From Microbacterium thalassium (GTDB lineage Bacteria > Actinomycetota > Actinomycetes > Actinomycetales > Microbacteriaceae): a DNA stretch of 64,000 nucleotides. Shown piece after piece: positions 8,992 through 18,250 of the stretch; position 1 is the stretch's first letter; each line of letters opens with the position of its first letter. Where the stretch lies: the NCBI RefSeq assembly GCF_014208045.1, contig NZ_JACHML010000001.1, positions 2,294,001 through 2,358,000 on the forward strand, given 5' to 3'. Below the pieces are notes generated by a model, which saw nothing but the letters and a program-made list of their open reading frames with translations, did not search any database and was not told the origin of the DNA. The position numbers and the translations under genes were made by a program.

Positions 8992-9077
8992 TGCGCGAGG
9001 GGGGACTTGAACCCCCACGCCCTAATACGGGCACTAGCACCTCAAGCTAGCGCGTCTACCTATTCCGCCACCCGCGC
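8992..9077 (-). tRNA. tRNA-Leu (anticodon GAG)
   Basis: 86-base class II tRNA. Acceptor arm GCGCGGG pairs with CTCGCGC plus discriminator A. The anticodon stem CTAGC/GCTAG encloses loop TTGAGGT with anticodon GAG, the variable arm is long as in leucine tRNAs, and the T arm is GGGGG-TTCAAGT-CCCCC. CCA is not encoded. It reads CUC codons, which are abundant in this GC-rich genome. A TAATGT hexamer on the minus strand about 35 bases upstream may be its -10 box. Confidence 0.95.
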
Positions 9078-9196
9078 AGGTGGTTTCTGGTTTCGCAACC
9101 GAGGAACGACATTACCACGCTCCGAGCCATCTGCCGAATCGAGCCGTGTCGAGCGCGTCGGGTCGTCGGCGGCGCGAGGCGCCTGGTGCGGCGGGG

Positions 9197-9202
9197 TAGG
9201 TT
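9197..9202 (+). promoter_or_regulatory. -10 hexamer of a leaderless promoter
   Basis: TAGGTT followed by seven bases and the ATG of the M20 peptidase gene at 9210. Confidence 0.5.
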
Positions 9203-9209
9203 TGTCGGC

Positions 9210-10511
9210 ATGCCCACCCCCGACGCGTCCCTGCCCGAGGTCGCCCGGATCGCCCGAGACCTCATCCGCTTCGACACCACCAATCACGGCGGAGGCCGGG
9301 CCAACGGCGAGCGCGAGGCCGCGGAGTACGTGGGGGAGTACCTGCGGAGCCTCGGCCTCGAACCGGAGTTCTACGAGCCGATCCCCCGCCGCACGAACGT
9401 CTGCGCGCGCATCCCGGGCCGTGATCGCGACAAGCCCGCTCTGATCCTCCACGGCCACCTCGACGTCGTCCCCGCCGTCGCAGACGACTGGAGCGTCGAC
9501 CCGTTCGCCGGCGAGATCCGGGACGGGATGCTCTGGGGGCGCGGCGCGGTCGACATGAAGGACATGGACGCCATGATCCTGACCTCGGTCGCCGACATCC
9601 TGCGCGCGGGGGAGCGACCGGAGCGCGATCTCGTCCTGGCGTTCTTCGCCGACGAGGAGAACGGCGGTGTCGAGGGGTCCGCGCTCGTCGTCGAGAACCG
9701 GCCGGAGTGGTTCGCCGGGGCGACGGAGGCGATCAGCGAGGTCGGCGGGTACTCGATCGCCGCCGGGTCCGACCGCGCATATCTGCTCCAGGTGGGCGAG
9801 AAGGCACTGCTGTGGATCCGTCTCGTCGCGCGGGGCCGGGCGGCGCACGGTTCGAGCCTGAACGCCGACAACGCGATCACCACGCTCGCCGAGGCGGTCG
9901 CCCGCCTCGGGCGCACCGCGTGGCCCGTCCGGCTCACCGACACGACCGCGGCCATGGTCGACGCGCTCGCGCGCCTGACCGGCACCGACCCGGCGGATCC
10001 CGACGCGGTCGCGGCGTCGGTCGGCGCGGCCGCCGGCTTCGTCGGCGCGACGCTGCGGACGACGACGAATCCCACAGGCCTGACCGCCGGCTACAAGCAC
10101 AACGTCATCCCCGACCGGGCCGAGGCCCTCGTGGACGTGCGCGTGCTGCCCGGCACCGAGGAGCAGGCGCTGGCGGACATCCGTCGCATCGTGGATCCGG
10201 GCGTCGAGGTCGAGACGGTGCACGCCGACATCGGGCTCGAGGTGCCCTTCGCGGGCGATCTCGTCGACGCCATGGTCGCCTCGCTGGGTCGCCACGACCC
10301 CGGCGTCCCCGTCATTCCGTACCTGATGGGCGGCGGCACCGACAACAAGGCGCTGGCGGCCCTGGGCATCCGAGGCTACGGCTTCGCGCCGCTGCGGCTG
10401 CCCGCCGACCTCGACTTCACCGGCATGTTCCACGGCGTGGACGAGCGCGTCCCGATCGACGCGCTCGTGTTCGGCCAGGCTGTGCTCACCGACCTGCTCC
10501 GCACCTACTGA
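9210..10511 (+). CDS. M20-family zinc peptidase / deacylase (ArgE-DapE-like)
   Basis: Di-zinc amidohydrolase of 433 residues. The first metal motif HGHLDVVP, the bridging Asp in [10 protein letters not shown], the catalytic Glu-Glu in FADEENGG and the late metal histidine in GMFHGVDE are all present, with the lid dimerisation domain between them (about residues 190-310). Members cleave peptides or N-acyl amino acids; the subfamily does not decide substrate. The ATG at 9210 is fixed by an upstream TAGGTT -10 box spaced for leaderless transcription; an in-frame upstream start at 9186 would precede that promoter. The uppP gene follows 50 bases later and may be co-transcribed. Confidence 0.92.
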   Translation: MPTPDASLPEVARIARDLIRFDTTNHGGGRANGEREAAEYVGEYLRSLGLEPEFYEPIPRRTNVCARIPGRDRDKPALILHGHLDVVPAVADDWSVDPFAGEIRDGMLWGRGAVDMKDMDAMILTSVADILRAGERPERDLVLAFFADEENGGVEGSALVVENRPEWFAGATEAISEVGGYSIAAGSDRAYLLQVGEKALLWIRLVARGRAAHGSSLNADNAITTLAEAVARLGRTAWPVRLTDTTAAMVDALARLTGTDPADPDAVAASVGAAAGFVGATLRTTTNPTGLTAGYKHNVIPDRAEALVDVRVLPGTEEQALADIRRIVDPGVEVETVHADIGLEVPFAGDLVDAMVASLGRHDPGVPVIPYLMGGGTDNKALAALGIRGYGFAPLRLPADLDFTGMFHGVDERVPIDALVFGQAVLTDLLRTY

Positions 10512-10561
10512 CGGCCCCGGATGCCCCGACGCGGCATCCTGCATCGAAAGGCGCTCCGCCC

Positions 10562-11386
10562 ATGCTGCTCGAGGCGATCATCCTCGGCCTGGTCCAGGGA
10601 CTCACCGAATTCCTGCCCGTGTCCTCCAGCGCCCACCTGCGGATCCTGGGGGAGTTCCTGCCCACCGCGCAGGACCCGGGCGCCGCATTCACCGCGATCA
10701 CCCAGATCGGCACCGAGGCCGCCGTCGTGGTCTTCTTCTGGCGCGACATCGTGCGCATCGTCTCGCACTGGTTCCAGGCGCTCCTCGGCCGCATCCCCCG
10801 CAACGACCCCGACGCTCGCATGGGCTGGCTGATCATCATCGGCTCGATCCCGATCGTCGTGCTGGGACTGCTGTTCCAGGACCAGATCGAGACGACGCTT
10901 CGGTCGCTGTGGCTCGTGGCGGGCATGCTGATCTTCTTCGGCGTGCTGCTGGGCATCGCCGACCTCGTGGGCGCCAAGCGACGCAAGCTGAACGACCTCA
11001 CCGTCGGGCACGGCGTCATCTACGGATTCGCGCAGTCCCTCGCGCTCATCCCCGGCGTCTCGCGGTCGGGCGGCACGATCACCGCCGGGCTGTTCATGGG
11101 CTACGAGCGCGCCGCCGCCGCGCGCTACGCGTTCCTGCTGGCGATCCCCGCCGTGTTCGGCTCGGGCTTCTACCAGCTGATCAAGAGCTGGGACGAGCCG
11201 GGCGTGTTCACGCTCGGCGAGACCGCTGTGGCGACGCTGGTGGCGTTCGTGGTGGCCCTCGGCGTGATCGCGTTCTTCATGAGCTGGATCTCCAAGCGGA
11301 GCTTCCTGCCGTTCGTGATCTATCGCGTCGCGCTCGGTTCGACGCTGCTGGTGCTGCTGAGCATGGGCGTCATCGAGGCGTACTGA
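10562..11386 (+). CDS. uppP: undecaprenyl-diphosphatase
   Basis: Integral membrane phosphatase of 274 residues (BacA/UppP) that recycles undecaprenyl diphosphate to the monophosphate lipid carrier for peptidoglycan synthesis. The two family signatures are intact: [18 protein letters not shown] near the N-terminus, with the essential Glu and Ser residues, and [15 protein letters not shown] in the middle. Length and seven to eight hydrophobic segments fit the family. It gives a basal bacitracin tolerance in many bacteria (family knowledge). The purine-rich GAAAGGCG lies upstream of the ATG. Confidence 0.96.
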   Translation: MLLEAIILGLVQGLTEFLPVSSSAHLRILGEFLPTAQDPGAAFTAITQIGTEAAVVVFFWRDIVRIVSHWFQALLGRIPRNDPDARMGWLIIIGSIPIVVLGLLFQDQIETTLRSLWLVAGMLIFFGVLLGIADLVGAKRRKLNDLTVGHGVIYGFAQSLALIPGVSRSGGTITAGLFMGYERAAAARYAFLLAIPAVFGSGFYQLIKSWDEPGVFTLGETAVATLVAFVVALGVIAFFMSWISKRSFLPFVIYRVALGSTLLVLLSMGVIEAY

Positions 11387-11407
11387 TCCGGCGCGGGCCG
11401 CGCCGCG

Positions 11408-12277
11408 TCAGCGCTGCGGGTCGTCGCGGCCCGGCTTGTGCGGGCCCTCGCCGCCGCCGCGGCGGAGGTAGCGCTCGAACTCCTGGGCGATGGCGTCGCC
11501 CGACGCCTCGGGGGAGTCCCACGTGTCGCGGGTGTGCTCGAGCTGGCGGATGTACTCCGTCATCTCCTCGTCGTCGGCGGCCGCGGCGTCGATGGACGCC
11601 TCCCAGGCGGCCGCGTCGGTGGCGAGGCTCCCGCGCTTGATCGGCGCGCCGGTGATGTCCTCGAGGCGGTCCAGCAGCGCCAGGGTCGCCTTGGGCGACG
11701 GCGTGTGGCCCGCGACGTAGTGCGGCACGCTCGCCCACAGGCTCGCGGTGGCGATGCCCGCCGCGTCGGCGGCGTGGCCGAGCACGCTCAGGATGCCGAC
11801 CGGCCCCTCGTACGTGCTTCGCTCCAGATCGAGCGTCGCGCGGACGTGCTCGTTGTCGCTGCCCGCGAACACCGAGATGGGTCGCGTGTGCGGAACGTCC
11901 GACATCATCGACCCCATCGACACGAAGCCGGAGACGTCCTCGCGCAGCGCGACGTCGATGAACTCGGCCGCGAAGGCCTGCCACGCACGCGCCGGCTCGA
12001 CGCCCGTCAGCAGCCACAGCTGGGTGCCGCGCCCGGGGCGCGTGGGCTTGAGGATCGTCGCCTCGGGCCACTTCAGCATGCGCTGACCCGTCGTGCCGTC
12101 GGTCGAGATGTGAGGCCGCGTGTACTGGTAGTCGAAGTACAGCTCGGGGTCCACGGAGAAGACCGGTTCGTACGCCCCCGATTCGCGCAGCTGCGAGATG
12201 GCGGACGACGCAGCCTCGCCGGCGTCGTTCCATCCGTCGAAAGCGGCGACCAGCACGCGTCGACCCAGTGCGTTCAC
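11408..12277 (-). CDS. PAC2-family protein
   Basis: 289-residue protein of the PAC2 (proteasome assembly chaperone 2-like) superfamily, common and conserved in actinobacteria but with no settled function there. It starts NALGRRVLVAAFDGWNDAGEAAS, the typical family opening, and has the central VHS/GSMMSDVPHTRP segment. The GTG at 12277 is chosen because GAGGAGG lies just upstream; longer in-frame extensions run into the neighbouring gene's promoter region. It is convergent with uppP. Whether it has any link with the missing proteasome genes (see findings) is unknown. Confidence 0.85.
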   Translation of the reverse strand: MNALGRRVLVAAFDGWNDAGEAASSAISQLRESGAYEPVFSVDPELYFDYQYTRPHISTDGTTGQRMLKWPEATILKPTRPGRGTQLWLLTGVEPARAWQAFAAEFIDVALREDVSGFVSMGSMMSDVPHTRPISVFAGSDNEHVRATLDLERSTYEGPVGILSVLGHAADAAGIATASLWASVPHYVAGHTPSPKATLALLDRLEDITGAPIKRGSLATDAAAWEASIDAAAADDEEMTEYIRQLEHTRDTWDSPEASGDAIAQEFERYLRRGGGEGPHKPGRDDPQR

Positions 12278-12404
12278 GCGACCTCCTCTGCCCTGCGGCG
12301 GTATCCACCCAGGATAGGCGTCGCGCGCCGGGCGTGGGCCGGGCCGACGGCGAGTCCGGCATGGGCGCGCGCCCGGGTCGCAGGGGTCGCGGACGCTCGG
12401 TCGG

Positions 12405-12410
12405 TAGCAT
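12405..12410 (+). promoter_or_regulatory. -10 hexamer of a leaderless promoter
   Basis: TAGCAT, six bases, then the GTG start of the HAD hydrolase at 12417. Confidence 0.55.
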
Positions 12411-12416
12411 GGTGCG

Positions 12417-13106
12417 GTGAATTCGCCTGCAGCGCCCGCGGCCGTCCTGTGGGACATGGACGGCACCCTGGTGGACACCGAGCCGTACTGGATGGCCTCG
12501 GAGACCCCTCTCGTCGAGAGCTTCGGCGGCACGTGGACCCATGAGCAGGCGCTGGCGCTGGTCGGGCTCGGACTCGAGGACGCGGCGCGGATCCTGCAGT
12601 CGGCGGGCGTGCGCATGGCCGAGCACGCCATCGTCGACCACCTCACCGCCGAGGTCATGCGGCAGCTGCGGGACGAGGGCGTGCCGTTCCGTCCGGGGGC
12701 GCGCGAGATGCTGCTGGCCCTCCGGCAGGCCGGCATCCGCACCGCGCTCGTGACGATGTCGCTGCGGCGGATGGCCGAGTCGGTCGTCGAGCTGATCGAC
12801 TTCGAGGCGTTCGACGTCATCATCGCCGGCGACGACGCCACCCGGCCCAAGCCCTATCCCGATCCCTACCTGCAGGCGTGCGAGGCGCTGGGCGTCGCGC
12901 CGGAGTCCGCGGTGGCGTTCGAGGACTCGCCCAACGGCATCCGATCGGCCGTCGCCTCGGGCGCCGCCGTCGTGGGCATCCCGCTGATGGTCTCGGTCGC
13001 GGGCGCCGGCGCCCACGCCACATGGCCGACGCTCGAGGGGCGCACCGTCGACGACGTCGCCGCGTTCCACACCGCACACCGCACCACGAGGGGGCACGCA
13101 CGATGA
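12417..13106 (+). CDS. HAD-superfamily hydrolase (beta-phosphoglucomutase-like)
   Basis: 229-residue HAD phosphatase. Motif I is LWDMDGTLVD with the Asp nucleophile and the acid/base Asp two residues on, motif II the Thr in ALVTMSL, motif III the Lys in RPKPYPDPY and motif IV FEDSPNGIRSA. The helical cap after motif I places it with the phosphoglycolate phosphatase/beta-phosphoglucomutase subfamily. Substrate unknown. The GTG start has a perfectly spaced -10 box for leaderless transcription. It overlaps trmI by four bases (ATGA), so the two are translationally coupled. Confidence 0.92.
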   Translation: MNSPAAPAAVLWDMDGTLVDTEPYWMASETPLVESFGGTWTHEQALALVGLGLEDAARILQSAGVRMAEHAIVDHLTAEVMRQLRDEGVPFRPGAREMLLALRQAGIRTALVTMSLRRMAESVVELIDFEAFDVIIAGDDATRPKPYPDPYLQACEALGVAPESAVAFEDSPNGIRSAVASGAAVVGIPLMVSVAGAGAHATWPTLEGRTVDDVAAFHTAHRTTRGHAR

Positions 13107-14101
13107 CCGAGCGACCGAGCGGACCGTTCCGGGTCGGCGACCGCGTCCAGCTGACCGGCCCCAAGGGGCGCCTGCACACCATCACGCTGCGCGAGGACGG
13201 CGAGCTCCACACCCACCACGGCGTGCTGCGCCACACCGAGCTGATCGGTCAGCCCGACGGGTCCGTCGTCGCCAATTCGGGCGGCCACGAGTATCTGGCG
13301 CTGCGCCCGCTGCTGCGCGACTTCGTGATGTCGATGCCGCGCGGCGCTGCGATCGTCTACCCGAAGGACGCCGCGCAGATCCTCGCCGAGGCGGATGTCT
13401 TCCCCGGCGCCACGGTCGTCGAGGCCGGTGTCGGCTCGGGGGCGCTGTCGCTGTGGCTGCTGCGCGCGGTCGGCGCCGGAGGACGACTGGTGTCGTTCGA
13501 GCGGCGCGAGGAGTTCGCCGAGGTCGCGCGCGCCAACGTCGAGACGTTCACCGGCTCCGTCCCCGAGAACTGGGACGTCGTGCTGGGCGATCTGGGCGAG
13601 GCGCTGCCGACGGCCGTCGAGCCGGGAAGCGTCGACCGCGTCGTGCTCGACATGCTCGCGCCGTGGGAGTGCATCGACGTCGTCGCGGACGCCCTCACGC
13701 CGGGCGGCGTCGTGGTCTGCTACGTCGCCACCGCGACGCAGCTCAGCCGCGTCGCCGAGTACATCCGCGGGACCGGCCGGTTCACCGAGCCCGACGCCAA
13801 CGAGACGATGGTCCGCGGCTGGCACGTCGAGGGCCTCGCCGTGCGCCCGGACCACCGGATGGTGGCGCACACCGGATTCCTGCTGTGGGCGCGACGCCTC
13901 GCGCCGGGCGCCGTCCCCCCGGAGGTGAAGCGGCGCGCGTCGAAGTCGTCCTACGGCGACGAGGACGTGGAGCTGTGGACCCCCGGAGCCGTCGGCGACC
14001 GCCAGATCACCGACAAGAACCTGCGCAAGCGCGTGCGCGAGGCGCAGCGCGCGGCGGAGGCGGTTCGCGCGGCCGGTTCGCCCGAGGACGAATCCGACTG
14101 A
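13103..14101 (+). CDS. trmI: tRNA (adenine-58-N1)-methyltransferase
   Basis: 332-residue class I SAM methyltransferase of the TrmI family, which makes m1A58 in the T loop of tRNAs and acts as a homotetramer. An N-terminal beta-rich region (GDRVQLTGPKGRLHTITL) precedes the SAM-binding motif VVEAGVGSGALSLWLL and the motif IV region VDRVVLDMLAPWE, which contains the catalytic Asp. The C-terminal about 60 residues are basic and probably flexible. In many actinobacteria trmI sits next to the Pup-proteasome cluster; here an FKBP lipoprotein and pafBC follow directly instead. Confidence 0.94.
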   Translation: MTERPSGPFRVGDRVQLTGPKGRLHTITLREDGELHTHHGVLRHTELIGQPDGSVVANSGGHEYLALRPLLRDFVMSMPRGAAIVYPKDAAQILAEADVFPGATVVEAGVGSGALSLWLLRAVGAGGRLVSFERREEFAEVARANVETFTGSVPENWDVVLGDLGEALPTAVEPGSVDRVVLDMLAPWECIDVVADALTPGGVVVCYVATATQLSRVAEYIRGTGRFTEPDANETMVRGWHVEGLAVRPDHRMVAHTGFLLWARRLAPGAVPPEVKRRASKSSYGDEDVELWTPGAVGDRQITDKNLRKRVREAQRAAEAVRAAGSPEDESD

Positions 14102-14111
14102 CGCGCGCCCA

Positions 14112-14117
14112 TAGACT
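14112..14117 (+). promoter_or_regulatory. -10 hexamer of a leaderless promoter
   Basis: TAGACT, six bases, then the GTG start of the FKBP lipoprotein gene at 14124. Confidence 0.6.
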
Positions 14118-14123
14118 GTTGCG

Positions 14124-15086
14124 GTGCGCAAGATCCCCGCTGCCCTCGCCCTGACCGCTCTGACCGCTGTCGGCCTCACCGGCTGCTCGCTGCCGGCGGG
14201 CACGGAGGCCTGCCCGCGCCCCGCCGTCTCGGATGCGGACGTGATGGATCTCATCTCCGTCTCGGGATCGACCAGTTCGGTCGCGACCGTCGACGTCTAC
14301 GCGCCGTTCAGCACGTCGGCCACGCAGTACGAGGACGTCCGCACCGGCTCCGGCCCGGCGCTGACCACCGACACGCAGCTGGCCGTCATCGACGTCACGC
14401 TCGTGGCGGGCGACAGCGGCGAGTTCATCGGGTCCACCCCGTACGACGGCGACCTGAGCGCGACCGTGGCGATGTCGCAGGTCTACGCGCTGTACCCGGG
14501 TCTCGAAGAGGGGCTCACGTGCGCCACCGAGGGGTCGCGCGTGGCGATCGCCCTCGCTCCCGACGGGGTCGAGCCGACGAACGCCGAGCGTCTCGGGCTG
14601 GCCGCCGACGAGTCCGCGGTCGCGGTCGTCGACCTGCGGAAGGTCTACCTGCCCCACGCAGAGGGCACGCTGCAGTTCAACTCCGGCTACGGCCTGCCGT
14701 CCGTGGTGCGCGCCGAGGACGGACGCCCCGGCATCATCGTCCCCGACGGTGAGGCTCCCGAGGAGCTCGTCGTGCAGACGCTCATCAAGGGCGACGGCGA
14801 GGAGGTCACCGGTGAGCAGGCCGTGCGCGTGCACTACACCGGCGTGACGTGGGCCGACAAGGAGGTCTTCGACTCCTCGTGGGACGGCGAGCCGAGCTCG
14901 ATGTCGCTGGACTCGGTGGTTCCCGGATTCGCCCAGGCGCTCGAAGGGCAGACGGTCGGCTCGCAGGTGATGGTCGTGATCCCGCCGGAGCTCGGCTACG
15001 GCGACCAGACGCAGGGCTCGATCCCGGCCGGCTCGACGCTCGTGTTCGTCATCGACATCCTGGGTCTGGACGAGCCGGCGTCCTGA
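14124..15086 (+). CDS. FKBP-type peptidyl-prolyl isomerase, predicted lipoprotein
   Basis: 320 residues with a type II signal peptide: short charged start MRKIP, hydrophobic stretch, lipobox LTGC with the acylated Cys at residue 21. The C-terminal about 100 residues form the FKBP domain (VHYTGVTWADKEVFDSSWDG ... VPGFAQALEG ... PPELGYGD ... IPAGSTLVFVIDILGL). The middle 25-210 is a degenerate FKBP-like or linker region. It should assist folding outside the membrane. In related genomes an FKBP gene of this kind sits just upstream of pafB, as here. GTG start, leaderless promoter. Confidence 0.92.
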   Translation: MRKIPAALALTALTAVGLTGCSLPAGTEACPRPAVSDADVMDLISVSGSTSSVATVDVYAPFSTSATQYEDVRTGSGPALTTDTQLAVIDVTLVAGDSGEFIGSTPYDGDLSATVAMSQVYALYPGLEEGLTCATEGSRVAIALAPDGVEPTNAERLGLAADESAVAVVDLRKVYLPHAEGTLQFNSGYGLPSVVRAEDGRPGIIVPDGEAPEELVVQTLIKGDGEEVTGEQAVRVHYTGVTWADKEVFDSSWDGEPSSMSLDSVVPGFAQALEGQTVGSQVMVVIPPELGYGDQTQGSIPAGSTLVFVIDILGLDEPAS

Positions 15087-15119
15087 CCGTCGCTCGCGGG
15101 CCGGCGCCGGCTCCGACCA

Positions 15120-15125
15120 TAGGAT
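15120..15125 (+). promoter_or_regulatory. -10 hexamer of a leaderless promoter
   Basis: TAGGAT, six bases, then the GTG of pafB at 15132. Confidence 0.6.
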
Positions 15126-15131
15126 GAGGGG

Positions 15132-16127
15132 GTGCCCGCCCACGTGTCCGCGAAGATCCCGCCCGAGGAGCGCCTGGTCAACCTGGTCGTGGCCCTCATG
15201 GCCACCGAGCAGGGGCTGACGAAGGACACCATCCTCGCGTCCGTCTCGGGCTATCGCGAGCAGTCGTCGTCCGGCTCGTCGAAGGACGCGCTCGAGAAGA
15301 TGTTCGAGCGCGACAAGGAGAACCTCCGCAGTCTCGGCGTGCCGATCGAGACCATCGGCGACCGCGCCGACCCCGACGACCTGCGCGAAGCGCGATACCG
15401 GGTGCCCTCCGCGGAATACGAGCTGCCGGAGGACATCGAGTTCACCCCGGCCGAGCTCGCGCTGCTGAACCTCGCCGGCGGCGTGTGGAGCGAGGGCTCG
15501 CTGTCGGCCGAGGCGCGCACGGGACTGCGCAAGATCCGGGCCCTCGGGATCCCGGTCGAGGATCCCATCATCGGCTTCTCACCGCGCATCAGCGTCCGGG
15601 AGCCGTCGTTCGCCCCGCTTCAGCAGGCGATCGAGCAGTCGCGCGTCGTGACGTTCCCGTACTTCCGCCCCGGCGGCAGCCACCCGCGCGTGCGCCGCAT
15701 CCAGCCGCTCGCCCTCGTGGAATACGAAGCCCGATGGCACGTCTTCGGCAACGATCTCGGCATCGGCGCGGAGCGCACGTTCCTGCTCCAGCGCATCGTC
15801 GGCCCCGTCGAGATCACGCGGGCACGCTTCGACCCCGCCCTGCGCGACGGCGCGGGCGAGCACGCTCTGGCGGGTCTGGCCGAGGTCGCCGCCCGCAGCG
15901 GCGCCCTCCTCGAGGTCAACCCCGGCACCGAGGCCGCCCTGCGCCTGGCGCGGCGCGCGGAGGCCGCGCCGCAGGGAATCCGCGTGCCGTACGTCGACCT
16001 GCAGATCTTCGCCGACGAGCTGGCGTCGTACGGGCCCGAAGTGCGCGTCGTCGAGCCGGCCGAGCTGCGCGAAGCCGTGATCGAGCGCCTGACGGCGACG
16101 GCCGCCGTCAACGGAGGCGCCTCGTGA
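15132..16127 (+). CDS. pafB: WYL-domain transcriptional regulator PafB
   Basis: 331 residues with an N-terminal winged helix (about 1-80), a linker, a WYL domain (about 150-235, FPYFRPGG ... RRIQPLALVEYEARWHVFGND) and a C-terminal WCX-type extension. PafB and PafC form a heterodimeric activator of the LexA-independent DNA-damage response in mycobacteria and relatives (family knowledge), with the WYL domain thought to sense single-stranded nucleic acid. pafC follows with a GTGA overlap. The upstream TAGGAT box gives pafB its own leaderless promoter. Confidence 0.93.
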   Translation: MPAHVSAKIPPEERLVNLVVALMATEQGLTKDTILASVSGYREQSSSGSSKDALEKMFERDKENLRSLGVPIETIGDRADPDDLREARYRVPSAEYELPEDIEFTPAELALLNLAGGVWSEGSLSAEARTGLRKIRALGIPVEDPIIGFSPRISVREPSFAPLQQAIEQSRVVTFPYFRPGGSHPRVRRIQPLALVEYEARWHVFGNDLGIGAERTFLLQRIVGPVEITRARFDPALRDGAGEHALAGLAEVAARSGALLEVNPGTEAALRLARRAEAAPQGIRVPYVDLQIFADELASYGPEVRVVEPAELREAVIERLTATAAVNGGAS

Positions 16128-17086
16128 GCGCGCGCCGGCCGCTGGTCGCGGCGGACCGCGCCGCGCTGCTGCTGCAGCTCGTGCCCTACCTGATCGGCAA
16201 GGGCGAGGTGTCGCTCGTCGAAGCGGCCGACGAGTTCGACGTCGGCGTCGATCAGATGCGCGAGATGGTCGAGAAGCTGACCGTCATCGGGCTCCCCGGC
16301 GAGGCCGGGTACTGGCAGATGGCGAACGACCTGTTCGACATCGACTGGGAGCTGCTCGACCGCGACGACCTGATCGTGATCACGAACTCCGTCGGACTCG
16401 AGCGCTCGCCCAAGCTGACGGCGCGCGAGGCCGCCGCGCTCCTGGCAGGGCTCCAGCTGGCGAGCTCGATCCCCGGCGTGGGAGACACGCAGCTGTTCGC
16501 CGGCCTCCTGGCCAAACTGGCCCGCGGGGCCTCGAGCGTTCCCGCCGACGTCATCGTCGCCCCCGAGCCGGTCGACGCGGTGCGCGCCGCCGTGTCCGAC
16601 GCGCTGCGCCGCGGCGTGGCGGTCTCGTTCTCGTACAAGGCTCCGAACGCGGCGGCCACCACGCGCACGGTCGATCCCATCAAGGTGCAGATCGCGGACG
16701 GCCAGTGGTACCTGCAGGGGTGGTGCCACCTGCGGCGGGCGATGCGGACCTTCCACCTCGACCGCGTCAGCGATCTCGCCCTGACCGACATCCCGACCAC
16801 GCACGCCGAGGAGCCGGTTCCCGGCTGGTTCGAGTCCGGCCGGGACGATGTCGTCGCCCGCATCCGCTATCGCACCGACCTCGCCCCGCTGCTGGGCGAA
16901 TACCTCAGCCGCGCCGTCATCGAGTCCGACGGCGAGCACTCGATCGCGACCATGCGCGTGGCCGACGAGGCGAGCCTCCGCCGGCTCGCGGCGCAGCGGG
17001 GCGGCGAGGTGGAGATCCTCGAGCCGGAGGGCGCCCGGCGCGCCGCCGCCGCGTGGGCGGCCGACGGACTCGCCCAGTACCTCTGA
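16124..17086 (+). CDS. pafC: WYL-domain transcriptional regulator PafC
   Basis: 320-residue partner of PafB with the same plan: an N-terminal winged helix (LLLQLVPYLIGKGEVSLVEAADEFDV), a WYL domain (about 150-230, DGQWYLQGWCHLRRAMRTFHLDRVSD) and a C-terminal domain. The GTG at 16124 overlaps the pafB stop, so the two subunits are coupled in translation, as expected for a heterodimer. tatA follows after 82 bases and appears to have its own promoter region. Confidence 0.93.
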   Translation: MSARRPLVAADRAALLLQLVPYLIGKGEVSLVEAADEFDVGVDQMREMVEKLTVIGLPGEAGYWQMANDLFDIDWELLDRDDLIVITNSVGLERSPKLTAREAAALLAGLQLASSIPGVGDTQLFAGLLAKLARGASSVPADVIVAPEPVDAVRAAVSDALRRGVAVSFSYKAPNAAATTRTVDPIKVQIADGQWYLQGWCHLRRAMRTFHLDRVSDLALTDIPTTHAEEPVPGWFESGRDDVVARIRYRTDLAPLLGEYLSRAVIESDGEHSIATMRVADEASLRRLAAQRGGEVEILEPEGARRAAAAWAADGLAQYL

Positions 17087-17168
17087 CGTTCAGCGGACGT
17101 TGACCTGTCGCGGTGACGACGCATCGACGGCGGGGGTTACACTGGGGACACCCTTCGAAAGGAACTCC

Positions 17169-17423
17169 ATGGGTATTCAAGGCTGGCAGTGGCTGCTCAT
17201 CCTGGCCGTGATCCTGCTCCTGTTCGGCGCGGCGAAGCTGCCTGCGCTCGCGAAGAGCATGGGTCAGTCCGCCCGCGTGTTCAAGGGCGAGATGAAGGCC
17301 ATGAAGGACGAGGACGCGACCGCCAAGGACGACGCCGCGACCGAAGAGACCACCGTCGCAACCTCGGAGGCGGCCAAGCCCGCTCGACCTGAAGCGGGCG
17401 GCTCCAGCAGCGCGAGCAGCTGA
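17169..17423 (+). CDS. tatA: Sec-independent protein translocase subunit TatA
   Basis: 84 residues: one N-terminal membrane span (QWLLILAVILLLFGAAKLP) with the conserved FG hinge, an amphipathic helix (ALAKSMGQSARVFKGEMK) and a charged, Ala/Thr/Glu-rich disordered tail. It forms the pore-like component of the Tat system that exports folded proteins. GAAAGGA precedes the ATG. TatC is encoded five bases downstream. No TatB is visible here, as is usual for this actinobacterial locus. Confidence 0.96.
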   Translation: MGIQGWQWLLILAVILLLFGAAKLPALAKSMGQSARVFKGEMKAMKDEDATAKDDAATEETTVATSEAAKPARPEAGGSSSASS

Positions 17424-17428
17424 GCGGC

Positions 17429-18250
17429 GTGGTGACGGCGGGACCGCCGCGCGTGGAGGATCCCGACTCACCGCGGCGTGACAAGCGCATGTCGCTCGGC
17501 GCCCACCTCGTCGAGCTCAAGAAGCGCGCCATCATCTCGGCGATCGCGCTCGTGGTGGGCATGATCGTCGCCTTCGTGATCACCGACCCGGTGATCACCC
17601 TGATCACCGAGCCGATCCGGCTCGTCGCCGAAGAGCGCGGCGACCAGTCGCAGGTCGAGCTGATGTTCAGCACGGTCTCCTCCGGGTTCGACCTGAGGCT
17701 GCGCATGTCGATCGCGATCGGGCTTCTGCTGTCCGCCCCGATCTGGATCTGGCAGGCCTGGGCGTTCATCGTCCCCGGTCTGACCCGCAAGGAGATCAGG
17801 TACACGATCGGCTTCGTCGCGGCCGCGGTGCCGCTGTTCTTCCTGGGAGCCGCGACCGGCCTGTTCGTCATGCCGAACATCGTCAAGCTCATGGCGGGCT
17901 TCGTCCCCGAGGGCGCGGCCGCCTTCTACGACGCGTCGTACTACTACGACTTCGTCTTCAAGCTGCTGCTGTTCGTCGGCGTCGCCTACGTGCTGCCGGT
18001 CTTCCTGGTGGCGCTCAATCTCGCGGGGATCATGTCCGGCAAGGCCATCCTCAAGGGCTGGCGCGTCGCGATCATCGTGTCGGTGGTGTTCGCCGCCATC
18101 GCGACGCCTCCGGCCGACGTCGCGACCACGTTCCTGCTCGCGGCCATCATGATGGTGCTGTTCTTCAGCGCGGCGGGCATCTCGATGCTGTTCGACCGCC
18201 GGCGCCGCAAGCGCGACGCCAAGCTCCTGCCGCCCGAGCCGAGCGCATGA
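17429..18250 (+). CDS. tatC: Sec-independent protein translocase subunit TatC
   Basis: 273-residue polytopic protein that recognises twin-arginine signal peptides and nucleates the TatA pore. Six membrane spans can be picked out, starting at about residue 36, and the family motifs MSLGAHLVELKKR and APIWIWQAWAFIVPGL are intact. GTG start (the protein begins VTAGPP) only five bases after tatA; the in-frame ATG at residue 21 (MSLGAHL) is a shorter alternative that keeps the whole core. It overlaps helY by four bases. Confidence 0.95.
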   Translation: MVTAGPPRVEDPDSPRRDKRMSLGAHLVELKKRAIISAIALVVGMIVAFVITDPVITLITEPIRLVAEERGDQSQVELMFSTVSSGFDLRLRMSIAIGLLLSAPIWIWQAWAFIVPGLTRKEIRYTIGFVAAAVPLFFLGAATGLFVMPNIVKLMAGFVPEGAAAFYDASYYYDFVFKLLLFVGVAYVLPVFLVALNLAGIMSGKAILKGWRVAIIVSVVFAAIATPPADVATTFLLAAIMMVLFFSAAGISMLFDRRRRKRDAKLLPPEPSA